From Nymphaea colorata (Eukaryota; Streptophyta; Magnoliopsida; Nymphaeales; Nymphaeaceae): a stretch of 64,000 bases of DNA. The stretch spans positions 36,119,706 to 36,183,705 of the forward strand of contig NC_045139.1 of NCBI RefSeq assembly GCF_008831285.2. The letters are read 5' to 3'. Shown piece after piece: positions 11,982 through 21,911 of this stretch; position 1 is the first letter of the stretch; the number at the start of each line of letters is the position of its first letter. The position numbers and the translations under genes are program-made. A model generated the notes under the pieces. The model was not told the DNA's origin. It saw nothing but the letters and a program-made list of their open reading frames with translations, and made no database searches.

Positions 11982-13226
11982 AACTTTGATTGCAAGTTGC
12001 CCTTTAGTTGCGGACCCTAAACAACTCAATGTTGCGTGGTTGTTCCAGAATGGTTATGCATATGGACTTGGCAATTTGTCCCAGAAATGGGAAGAAGGCC
12101 ATGGTATTTTCTTTTAATAAACTTTGAGATGATGTTTATCAGCCCATTTTTCCAGATCTGGAGAGGGTGCATGGGTTCACATTGGGAGATAGCATTGACG
12201 AGGGAAAAAAAAACAAATGGCAAGAATTCAATGCTAGACTAAATAAGGTGATTTCTTTCATTAACTTATCCTGGGAATAAAATGGAGTCCTGCATTTCTT
12301 TTTTGTTAGATTCTTACGTGATGCAATATAGCATGTCTACAACTGTGTTTTATTTGTTGATTGACTTCCCTAAGACATTGAATGATCGATAGCTTTCTTC
12401 ATTCATCTTTTGCAAAGTCCTAAGGTTTTCCATGTGTTTTTGAGTTGTCTTGTAGCTAAAGAAGATAATAGCCCGTGATGTGGATAGTTTAATGTTTGTG
12501 TCTGATTGATTTGTCCTGGTCATGAACTCTTTTGATGGAAACACTTGTCAATTTGTCATTTACTTTGCTGTTCTCGTTAAAGATTTGATGTTTCATTTAT
12601 GGAATTTGCAGCTTTTGAAAGTTGAGGAACCATGGACGCTGATAATTGATGATGCATTGGCAAATTCCTTTGTTGCACCAGCTACTGAACTGATTGAGGA
12701 TGATCATCAGTTGACATGTAAGCATGTAATTGGAAAAAATGTATACAAGAAAACAGAATTATGTATTTGTAAATCATGCTACTACATGAGTACTGAGTAG
12801 TTTCTGCTATGTTTTGCACATTCTTCTAGATAGGTTGAGCTCATTAACAAGGACTTTGAAACTTGATTAGTTTTGTTTCGCTAAACAAGTATGCCTTTTG
12901 ATGCTTGTATATTTGGAATTATATACTTTTGATTTTGAAATATTTAAGAAACACCCCTTGCATTGTTGTAGTAATGCATTCTAAGTGTTGGATTCTTACA
13001 AACCGTGTAGAGTGAGTCTATTTTATATTTATGCAGTTTAACTTTTCTGATTCCAAATAAAGTATTGCTTGTTTCTTTTTCCTCAAGAAAAATTAAACAT
13101 CCTAGTTTGAATGGTTCTTCTTGATTTTTTTCAGTTGAAGAATATGAAAGGTCATGGGAGCAAAATGAGGAGTTGGGTCTTAATGACATGGATACAGCGT
13201 CTGCAGATGCTGCCTATGATGCCTAG
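5870..13226 (+). CDS. ZPR1: ZPR1 zinc-finger protein, C-terminal ten exons
   Basis: Exons: 5870-5929, 6006-6133, 6953-7229, 7337-7403, 7776-7846, 7985-8074, 11415-11523, 12156-12247, 12612-12717, 13135-13226. Phases agree at every junction and give 363 residues plus stop. ZPR1 binds eEF1A and aids its folding, acting in cytoplasm and nucleus. Visible are the end of the first ZPR1 module (ILDDPAGNSFIENP), the second C4 zinc finger (CGAC in the fourth visible exon, CDTCGYRNSE in the fifth), its beta-domain (GTLGGLVTTVEGLL) and the second anchor (TLIIDDALANSF), ending with the acidic DHQLTFEEYERSWEQNEELG tail. The first zinc finger and start codon are upstream of the window, on the far side of the copia insertion. 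The 8075-11414 intron is enlarged by transposons. Confidence 0.95.
8181..9228. mobile_element. Non-autonomous hAT-type transposon in ZPR1 intron
   Basis: Flanked by perfect 8-bp direct repeats GTTATCAG (8173-8180 and 9229-9236), the size made by hAT transposases. Its ends are inverted: CTATGTTGTGAAGG at the left, and CTGTGTTGTTAAGG read inward on the opposite strand from the right (12 of 14 match). Subterminal GC-rich motifs (AGGCGC, CCTAGGC) occur at both ends. The 1,048-bp interior is AT-rich with no transposase-like frame, so it needs a partner element to move. Confidence 0.88.
8570..9010 (+). repeat. Degenerate ACATATAACAGGTA-type repeats inside the hAT element
   Basis: A stretch rich in recurring words such as ACATATAACAGG, AGTACATA and TATAACAGGTATAAC at irregular 20-50 bp spacing. 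It looks like an expanded, decayed minisatellite. Confidence 0.6.
9685..9945 (+). pseudogene. Decayed copia reverse-transcriptase relic
   Basis: Conceptual reading gives fragments typical of the start of copia RT: NTELDALKDTHM, FKWIGKVKTKSNQS and DYEGTFAFMARVTTVR. At least three stops and one frame change interrupt them. It is on the sense strand of ZPR1, far more diverged than the copia element at the window start, so it is an older, separate insertion. Confidence 0.8.
9946..11414 (+). other. Remainder of long ZPR1 intron
   Basis: AT-rich intron with no recognised exon. More copia-derived sequence may extend to about 10080 but is too decayed to trace. Confidence 0.5.
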
Positions 13227-14265
13227 ATCACGGTTGGCTGTCATTTGTAATGGTTGTGTTTGTTAATGAAATTGATCGCCTTGATGCCCTCTATTTAAGC
13301 TCGAGCTGGGAAGAAAGTTCTTGAGTGGATCCATGCAGATGTCAACGCCACCCAAGCACTTGAGAAACTTGACTTCCTTGTGATCATTTGTTGCTGTCGT
13401 TCCTTGCATGTTGTGGATCCCATTTTCAAGGTTGACAGATTCAGCTGGAGGGTACAGAACTGCCATGTTCCAAAGTGGATCTATTCTAGCCGTCCTAATT
13501 TTGTTGACTGGGCTGCTGCTGGATAGAAAATTTGGGTGGTTCCCAGTATAGTCATGGCCACGTTTCAGGTTTACCATTTAGTAGTTGTGGCTTTGTGGTT
13601 TTTTTCCCTGTGGAAAACTGTAGCGATAGTACAATGCTTCTATTGAAAGTTGAACTTTGTGTGGTTTTCAATTTAATTCTTATTACAGGTATTCCGGATA
13701 AATGGCATCATGAGGATGACTGTTTAAAGTTCGACGTTAATGAATAATAATCTGGAATATGAATAGGACTTTTTGTTTTCTGGATTGGTGGTGCTGATTT
13801 CTTTGTTTGTCTTTGAATTACCTTTAACCCAAGATATACATTGCCTCTGTACAAACTAAATTTGGGTGGGTGCAATGATATCCTGAAGAGGCTGAAGCCA
13901 CTTTTACTTTCTCCTTACTTCAATTAAAGTGTCGTGTATCCATTGTCTGTAGTCCACTGCTTTTTCAGTGCCTGTCAGTTGGGCTAACTATGCTAAGGGT
14001 TACAACAAACTAAATGGGAATTTTGCATGAAACCTGTTGGGTGATGGCATTCGATCATTTTATTAACTAAAAAAAATACAGTACAACCATCAAAAAAATA
14101 GAAACAGGAGCTGTACCAAACATAAAAAAAAATGAGGCAAAAAAAAAAAAAGCGTTACGGTGAGCGGAAAAGCGTGGTGGCCACAACCTGTAAATTGTGA
14201 TCCGCTTAGCGAGAAGGATAATATTTTGGAATCTTGAGTGGAGTCTTCTTCTGCCTTCCAACCGG
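13227..14265 (+). other. ZPR1 3' UTR and downstream flank
   Basis: No coding resemblance. The 3' UTR probably ends within the first 500-700 bases (AT-rich with AATAAT near 13743), but no unambiguous poly(A) signal could be fixed. Confidence 0.4.
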
Positions 14266-14273
14266 CCCGTGAG

Positions 14274-14447
14274 TAGGGGCGGAGGGAGGGGGGCTCACCT
14301 AGGCCACAAAAAAAAAAAGTTAACATTGAAAAAATATAATTTTTTAATAGTGTCATGTATTTTTTGGATTTTAATTCAATTTGGTCCTACTCAGATCTAG
14401 AGGTTGGACTGTCGGCCGCTTCTAAAAAAATTCTGGTTCCGTCCCTG
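14274..14447. mobile_element. 174-bp hAT-type MITE
   Basis: Perfect 8-bp flanking repeat CCCGTGAG at 14266-14273 and 14448-14455. Inverted ends: TAGGGGCGGA at the left and CAGGGACGGA read inward from the right. The interior is A/T-rich. The same GGGGCGGA/TCCGCCCC-type ends recur in diverged copies at 16785-16979, 19461-19632 and near 20549. Confidence 0.85.
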
Positions 14448-14455
14448 CCCGTGAG

Positions 14456-16250
14456 CCCACCAGTCCTTATTTGTTAGTCACTATCTAGGCTTTTTGTCCT
14501 TCAACAGCAAGAATACTATACACAGGTTCTGTTTCGGGGTGAATTTCGTCACTCCAAACGGCCACTGCAATCTAGCATCTGCTATTTTTGAAGCCAATGG
14601 CCCAAGCAATGCATATCTGATTTCTTTTAATAAGCAGTCAATAGCCAGGCATGCTACCTGTGTCCAACCATGACCACATTTTCTCCTTCGCCGCCGACTT
14701 CGGTTTTGCGACAGAGAGACAGGTCCACACAGTCCCATATCATATTAGCCTCTACCCTTGCAGGCCTAACATCGTCATCAAAACTGTCTCTTGTTTTACA
14801 GCACCATGATCTCCAGACTCCATGTGAAAACAGACTCTCCAACACTTCATGAGCCATCCCCGTTTGGAATTAGTTTCAATCTTGAATTCAGCAAGAGAAG
14901 AGGTATGGAAAAAACGCCTCTGCTTGAGTATTGCAACAACAAGCTTCCAAATGTCTGTCTTCACATTGCAAGCAAAAAAATAAAAGCTTAGTGTTTTCCT
15001 AATTCTTTCCACAACTATAGCAACCATCGACAAGCGAAACACCAGCACTTAGCATTTTCCAAATTCTTTCTACAACTTTATTAACCATTTGCAAGAGAAA
15101 CACCGGCCTTTTCCGGGTGAGTGGGGGAGGCCTACTGCCCGGTAGAGAGTCGAAGCTTCCACCCAACCCATTGTCTCTGTAAGGTACTGGGTCTACTTTC
15201 AGTACTACAGTTGATGGTCCGAAGCAGTCCTGAACCCCAGGGACAAGGGGAGGCCTTCGGCTTTTCTTGGTTTAACTTCCTCCCTCCAAGACCAGTCTAC
15301 ATAGCTGCTTGGCAATCGAGTGTCTCCTCTCCTTCAGTTGGCTTCTCCTAAAAAAAAATTGGCCTTGGCAGAGGAAACTAAATGGGACTTGTGTAACTAA
15401 CTTTTAGTTTATGTTAATATTCTATGAATCTACCTGAAAGAGTGAGGTAGAATCACATAATACTAGTGTTATATATTATCTGCATCAATCTTTCAAGCAG
15501 ATTCATAGAACACTTGTCATACTACCAAATGACCCCTTATGGCCTTATCAGATCAAAGGTTGGACTTTATTTGATATTTGCTGGTGTAGATGGCTCTGGA
15601 TTGATTCGGGTTGCTTCTGATATAAAATATCCATCTGAATTCTTCATGGGCAGGAAATTGTTTGTCCTTCCAAGATCTGCTGCTAATCTTGTAGATGTGC
15701 AGACATCCTCATGACTATTCTGGCATTGCAAAGGGACCAGGGGAAGACATTGCTGCAGGTTAAACATTTTCACCTTCGAAGAATTCAACTTAATAAAATT
15801 GGATTCAAACTCAGACTCTGACCCCATTTTCCACAACCAAACATATGCGATTGATTTGGATTTTTCTTAGGTCTTAATCAAATGTAAAATTCAAATTGGA
15901 TTCGACCATGTAACTGCACACTGAACCTGTACTCGATTAGTAGCTGGATCTGGATTCTTTACTAGATCCAATTAAATGGATTCAAAATCAGATATACCTG
16001 ATCCATATCCCAAGGGCCATGTTCTGAATTTCTTGAGTTTCTCTTTGTGGAGACATCACCCCGAGACACCGAAAGTACAACAAGTACCCAGAAATATGGT
16101 AGGAAGGGTGGGGATTTGTCTTTCTCAAACGAGAGATATGATGAAATATTCTTCCTGTTCACCCGGAGTGTATAAATTTGATTTATGGGCATGTAACAAT
16201 TCGATTTTCAGTTTTCTTGACTTGCAAAATCCATGATACATGGTCTTTAT
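14456..16250. other. Intergenic, no gene recognised
   Basis: Only short frames without family resemblance. Section 15110-15350 is relatively GC-rich and looks like an old mobile fragment, unassigned. Section 15840-15990 is rich in GGATTC/GGATCT words. Confidence 0.45.
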
Positions 16251-16260
16251 AATGGTCTCC

Positions 16261-16345
16261 AGTGTTATCAAAATCGGCTTGAATCGACTCATTCGAATGG
16301 TATCAGTGGCAAACCGATTCGATTTGTTGGCCAGCTTAGTAGCTG
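16261..16345 (+). mobile_element. Truncated terminus of CAGTGTTATC-type element
   Basis: Begins CAGTGTTATCAAAATCGG and is rich in CGATTCG/GAATCG words. The start resembles the inverted terminus of the element at 46738-47459 (CAGTGTTATC). No matching right end is visible. Confidence 0.4.
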
Positions 16346-16366
16346 TTGTCTCTCTCTCTTATATAT

Positions 16367-16396
16367 AAATAATAATAATAATAATAATAATAATAA
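16367..16396 (+). repeat. (AAT)n microsatellite
   Basis: About ten perfect AAT units. Confidence 0.97.
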
Positions 16397-16784
16397 CTTT
16401 GATCAATGTGTACCTACATAAAACGGGTAGATGTGCATTTAATAATTACATCACAATCGTTAGATCCAACAGGGAGTAGGTGCACCAAAGAAACTTGCAG
16501 AGACTTTTTTTTAGATAATTTCTATCATAAATTTTTTTTCTAGAGTACGTGATTTGATGGATACTTGCTTTAGAAAAGGGGCGGAGAGGGACATGCTGTC
16601 CAAATAATAAACAAGGGCGATTCTCTTTCACTCTCATCCCACTGAAACAGCGTTTCCCCCGGGTTGGGAGGGGGCGTTTGCATATTGTTCGTCTTCCGGT
16701 GCATGTTTTGCGAATCAAACACCCCATTTTTTATCTTTACTTAAAGAGTAATTGTCTACAACTACAATATAAAACCTCCAAGGC

Positions 16785-16979
16785 TGGAGTGAAGACATAA
16801 TTTTTTTATGAGGAGGGCCAAATTAAAGTTTCTGAATTTTGATTATGACCGAAATATTATTTTTCAAAATTTTTATATAGAACAAGTGAACTTTTTTTTA
16901 AAATTTTCATATAATTTTTTTTTTTTAAAATTTAAGGTGGGACCAAGGTCCAAGCGAGCTTACCTTGGCTCCGCTCCTG
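16785..16979. mobile_element. Diverged hAT-type MITE of the GGGGCGGA family
   Basis: Ends with CTTGGCTCCGCTCCTG, whose complement CAGGAGCGGAGCCAAG resembles the terminus of the 14274 element. The left end is TGGAGTGAAG. Near-matching flanks TCCAAGGC (16777-16784) and TCCAAAGC (16980-16987) suggest an aged 8-bp target duplication. Confidence 0.6.
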
Positions 16980-17005
16980 TCCAAAGCCATAGCCTTTGTT
17001 TCGGA

Positions 17006-17165
17006 GCTTGAGTAAACATATGATACATCTTTCAACTCATGTGTTGCAGTTGCCATTGTTTGCAGTATAGAAAAAGGAAAATAATACACTGAAGCGTGAC
17101 AGAAACCATGAGATTAAAACTTAGTATCTCTTGAACGTGTTCCACTTTGCCGCCCAATTAAACTT
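17006..17165 (-). repeat. Dispersed repeat copy 1 (SINE-like)
   Basis: Similar over about 160 bp to 29007-29170, sharing CTTGAGT, a TCTTTYAACT word, CATTGTTTG/TATTGTTTG, and AATAATACACTGAAGCG against AGTAATACGTTGAAGCG. Strand is inferred from a tRNA-like region in copy 2. Confidence 0.45.
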
Positions 17166-17644
17166 ACTCCTTAAAGCCAAACACCCTCTTGTCAGAAAAT
17201 CATAAGAGTTTCTTGTTGACAGATTCAGACCATTCACTGCAGGATGTAAAGGCATTTCCTTCATTGTCAACATGAATCATGAGCTTGCGAGTAAAACTGA
17301 TTGAAGAGTGCCACTCCACTTATCATTTTTCTGACTATTTAAAATATTTTAAGAGTTTATTACTTTTATTTTTTCATATTTTTCATTTACATATTAAATT
17401 TAAATATTTTGTCCAATTTACAACTAATTCATCCGGATCCCTAAATTTCCTGAGATTCACTAAATCAGTGTCTTCGATTCGATTCAAAAACCTCTTTTTA
17501 CAACACTTTGGCTACCAAAGAGTATCGGTTCAGATCGAGCACGTTCCCACATTTACAGCCTATGGATGAGGAGATCAACAAGTTCTAGACAACATGTGGA
17601 AACTAAGGCGAGAAAGAACAAATGTTGGGCACTCATAAAATAAA

Positions 17645-17850
17645 AAAAAAGTGGCGTATCGTCCTGTATCGGTTGTCACTTCTCGCCCCTATCAGCCATT
17701 ATTAAATAATTTTTGATTAATAATATTATCTTAAAAGTTAATTCATAAAAAATCACAATATAACCCCGTAATCCCAATAAAGGCTTATATGGCCTGTACG
17801 GGGCCGTATCGACCCATACATGAAACGGTTCGTATCGAGCTTTGTTGCTT
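17645..17850. mobile_element. MITE-like fragment rich in CGTATCG
   Basis: CGTATCG/TATCGG words cluster at both edges (GGCGTATCGTCCTGTATCGG at the left, GGGGCCGTATCGACCC and GGTTCGTATCGAGC at the right) around an AT-rich core. A target duplication could not be fixed. Confidence 0.4.
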
Positions 17851-17874
17851 TATAAGAGCTGAGCGAAATAATTA

Positions 17875-18006
17875 GGTTGCGTTTGATTTTCCATGGATCT
17901 CAGATCCAAGAGGATTTAGAATTCATGATTAGCTGAACTCTACCGTGGACCTCAAATACATGATGAAATCCACGGTGATCTCAAATCTAAGTTATCAAAC
18001 ATGACC
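17875..18006. mobile_element. 132-bp PIF/Harbinger-like MITE
   Basis: Inverted ends GGTTGCGTTTGAT and, from the right on the other strand, GGTCATGTTTGAT. The interior contains near-palindromic GGATCTCAGATCC and GATCTCAAATC words. The left flank is TTA as expected for this superfamily; the right flank is TTT, so the 3-bp duplication is imperfect. Confidence 0.6.
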
Positions 18007-19394
18007 TTTTATTGAAAAAAAGAAGAAGAAAAAACTCCTATGAAATTTAAAAGGGGATAAAAAAAAAAGAAACCCTACTTTTTGTTCGCTATATGAGAAA
18101 GCAATAGTTTTTGAATTTGCTGATGAGTATTCAACTTTTGTTAAAGAAGGTTCAAAAGGGAAAAGGCCTTAGACCAAAGCCTGTCATTTTGAAACATGTG
18201 ATTTTCTTAAACTTTTTGCATATTCCTTCAAACTTAAAAAAAACAAAAGTGTTAGTTTCTTGTGAAAAGAAAAAGAAAAAGAAAAAGGAAAAGGGAAAAG
18301 GAAAAGATATTTATTTTGTTTTCACTCATTCCATACAAGCTTTTGGTATGAACTAAAAAGGTGGTAAGCTTATGCCCCTAAGTGGTAGGACGCTACTTGG
18401 GTGTTACGTCATTTTACTTGTGATAATAAATGCTCCAATCGACATCATATGACATAACTTGTCATGTGACGTCAGATGTTTTATCGTCGTAGGTAAAATG
18501 CCTTAATAAATAACATATTTTGGTAGTTGTTAGCAGTTAGTATAAAAGAAAACTCACCCTTGTTTTGAAATTATACATAAGAAAAAGCCTGTAAATAGAA
18601 ATTTCTTAATTTTATTGACAATAATTATAAAAAGTATATAACCTGTTCTAGCAGGAAGACTGCTAGCAGGAAGATTAGCAGTCTGAAAATATTTTAAAAT
18701 TTAGACTGATATTTGTATATTTACATATTTAATTTTTTACTAGATTGGTGATTTGAGCATTAAAAGAAAAAAGAATTGATAGTGATGATCTTGCAGCCAA
18801 GGGTTCAAGACCTGGTCAAACTCATTAAAAATAATGACAACAATTTTTTTTTTTTGACTTAGCTGCAAGTTGAGGGGCGGCTACTTATCAGACTTCAAGG
18901 AATTGTAAGAGCATCCGATACTTCAGTCATTAGAAAAAAGAAAAAAATTCCAAAGGCTTGGTGCACCTAATGTTAATAAGATTCAGACTTAGAATCGATA
19001 ATTTTTCTTTTCAAATTAACCTTGGAAATTGTACATCAAATATAATGTTATAAAAGAGTAACACCCATAAAAATCAAACTAATGACTTGTATTATATTGC
19101 TACGCCACGCTTATCCGGGTAATATTGACGAACAAGTAAAAGTTATTAACAAAACAATGTTAAAAAGAGGCAGGACACTTAATTTTCATGAGCCTTTAAG
19201 TCACTTAATCCTCAATCCAGTTTTTGTCATTAAGAAAATTTGTGTTAATTAACAAATTAAAGACACACATCTCCAATGCAAAGATTCATGTGATCTCTTG
19301 CCATGTACTCAATATCTCAAAATTGTAGATAGTGTGCACTTTAAAAGCACTTCAAACCCCCACATGGCTACATTATTGCTTGCATCTTGTGTTT

Positions 19395-19396
<2 letters not shown>
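18007..19396. other. Intergenic, no gene recognised
   Basis: AT-rich DNA with short simple-sequence runs (an A/G-rich run at 18265-18306). A GGGTTCAAGACCTGG word at 18800 resembles a Pol III B box, but no A box was found at the right distance. Confidence 0.4.

Positions 19397-19460
<64 letters not shown>
19397..19460 (+). repeat. (TA)n microsatellite
   Basis: About 32 uninterrupted TA units. Confidence 0.97.
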
Positions 19461-19464
<4 letters not shown>

Positions 19465-19632
19465 CAGAGCAAGGTAGGGCTGCATGGGCCCTAGCCTACT
19501 TTAATTTTTTTAAATTTATAGGTAAATTTTAGAAAATTTGACTTGTTTTATATAAAAAATTTGAAAAATGATATTTGGTCCTAGTCAAAATTTAGAAACT
19601 TTAATTCTGAAAAATGTCTTACTTCACCCTTC
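19461..19632. mobile_element. Diverged MITE of the GGGGCGGA family
   Basis: A GGCAGAGCAAGG start, a T/A-rich core with AAATTTATAGG and TTTGGTCCTAG words also seen in relatives, and TATATA on both sides that could be target duplication or merely the adjoining microsatellite. Confidence 0.4.
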
Positions 19633-20176
19633 TATATATATATTATATATATATACAATCAGCTCAACAATTTTTTTTTTTCTGCCCTCCTTTTTACACT
19701 TATCTCTTGCTGCTTTCCCCTCTATATTTAGTTGTCCTTTCTACTTAAAATTGACCTATTTTAGAAAAAAGTGAAGACATGAAAAACTAGTTCCAAATTA
19801 GGTGCTTTAAAATAAAAGTTATTTTCCAAATGTATATAACATATTTAAAAGCCGCTAAAAAAAGTTACTTAAGTATTTGCCTATTGCGGCCATAGTGCAC
19901 CGGCTGGCACCACCTAAGGAAAATGATGTGCCTTCTTTAAGAAATCTCAAGCCTTCAATTGGTAAGCAGATCAATCACATTCTTTAATTGATCTAAAAGA
20001 TCGACTGCCCACTTTGGTAATTGACAGCCACCACTGTGACCAATAACTAAATTTGACATTGTTTATCTTTTGGAAGCAACAATATTGTATCTTTTCACTG
20101 AGTTGTCCCATCTAATAATTTCCTAATATAAATGGTGCCACCTGTTAAAAGCACCTTATTAATGCTCCAAATTATT

Positions 20177-20295
20177 TGTAAATCTCCATAGACAGAAGAG
20201 AGAGAAACAAGAGAGAGAGTGGTTTTTGTAAATCTCCATACACACAGACAGAAGAGAGAGAAATAAGAGAGAGGAAGAAGAGAGAGAGTGGTTTA
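20177..20295 (+). repeat. Duplicated GA-rich segment
   Basis: TTTGTAAATCTCCATA plus CAGAAGAGAGAGAAA and a GAGAGAGAGTGGTTT ending occur twice in tandem with a unit of about 50-65 bases. Confidence 0.75.
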
Positions 20296-20548
20296 GCCAG
20301 TTCTAATAACAAGGAAAAGAAAACTGACCTTTTAAGATCATTTTTGACAACGGGCAAAAACTAAGAGCCCAAATGGAGAAACCACAGCTGATGGATTGAC
20401 AAAATGAGATGGAAGAATTTTTCAAGAGGTTTGGCATAGCTGAGAGTGTAAGACTGGTGGTTATTTCCATTCTCATGAGTGTCATTTTCCTGAATAGGCT
20501 TCGACATGCATAGACGCAGGGATGGATAGGCTTCTACATGCATAGACG

Positions 20549-20720
20549 CGGGGAAAGGCAGAGGGGCTGGCAGGAGCCATGACCCTCCTTGTCAAATTTT
20601 TAAAAATTCAAAATTTTATACCTAAAATGTAAATTTTTTAGTTTAACTGAGATAAAAAATTTAAATATTATATTTTGGTTCTTGTAACTAGAAACTGTCT
20701 CTTACAACAAAATAAAATTT
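20549..20720. mobile_element. Fragment of the GGGGCGGA MITE family
   Basis: GGCAGAGGGGCTGGCAGGAG followed by an AAATTTTTAAAAATTCAAAA core resembles the 14274 family. The right end is lost. It is preceded by a 31-33 bp tandem duplication (AGGCTTCGACATGCATAGAC and AGGCTTCTACATGCATAGAC, 20497-20560). Confidence 0.4.
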
Positions 20721-21830
20721 TGAGTGTAAACATAAAAAATGAGTAGAAATCAATATAACTAAATGATTAGAAAGTGATTTTGAATTGCGTGAAATATGAA
20801 ATATGATGCCAAATTTTTATAATAAATGTAAGGAATAATGTCCAAAAAACCAGGGTTATTAAATATCCAACTTGGTGTTTGCACTTTTTTTTTAAAATAT
20901 AATTCAAAAGTGTATAAAAATGATAAAATATGTGTCAGCTGGTAATATCAATTATTAGCAATATTAAATATTGTGTTGGTAAAGAAGTCAACGTGCCCCA
21001 AAGAGCCAGGAGGTAAGGATAAGTCTCCAATTAAAAAAGTGTAATTTATTACTTATGAACAACTAACCGTCGCTAATTAAGGGAGTTCCGGCAACACAGA
21101 CAAAGACAACAATATACCTTGTATTTCCAACCATACCTAATTAAAATGACCAAATTGTCCCTACCAATTAAATGCAATAATTGCTTTTTATAAAGGCAAA
21201 AATAAACTAAAAAAAAATTACCTCTATAAAATTACCAAAATGCTCGTCTGGTAAAAAGTGTGAATATGTCGTCGTGTGATTTAGCTACAGAACATGAAAG
21301 CGCCTTCCTACCTACGACCCTCTCTCTATTCATGATATACAATTACTAGTAAGGGATTTTTTTTTTCGAAAGTAATTTTTGAATCTTAGAAGCGCGACAT
21401 CAATTCAATTCAGTAGTAACCGATTCAAGAGTGTCACATTTATTCTTAATTATTTTAAAGTAGTTTTTTAATATAATTTTAGTTAAAAAAAAATATTTTT
21501 TAGTTTTTTGGTCAATTAAGGACTCTAAAACTGATTTAGAAGGCAAAAGTTGGAAACATTTTTGGTTTTCGGGCTGTTTGTTATTTCACTTAAAATGGAA
21601 AACTCGTTTAGTTGTCAACTTTAGCTATGTAATAAGGCAAAAAGTGAGGCAGGTATATGTAATTATCTACGAAGTTGGAACGTATACGAATGGACGTGAT
21701 CCGTTAGTCCTTTTTAGAATTTTTATCAATTTCGGGTGGGAATTTTGAAATTTCTGCTATTTTTGAGAACCCCCTAAAAAGTCCCAAAACCTCCGACGAG
21801 TCCATCGTTTCGTTCGGTATCTCCAAAGAA
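20721..21830. other. Intergenic, upstream of RING-CH gene
   Basis: AT-rich, no coding resemblance. The final hundred bases before 21912 are purine-rich and probably hold the promoter and 5' UTR; no clear TATA box was seen. Confidence 0.4.
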
Positions 21831-21911
21831 ACCATCCAAAGGATAGAAAAAGGGAGCAGAAAAGCGGGGGAGGTCAAAGCGAGGGAAAGAGAGGAGCAGA
21901 AGGAGAAGAAG

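Noticed and set aside
18780-18860. Possible tRNA gene from GGGTTCAAGACC
   Set aside because: No A box or cloverleaf arms at the right spacing; at best a fragment of a Pol III-derived repeat.
19332-19532. Frame with a long Ile-Tyr run
   Set aside because: Created by the (TA)n microsatellite.
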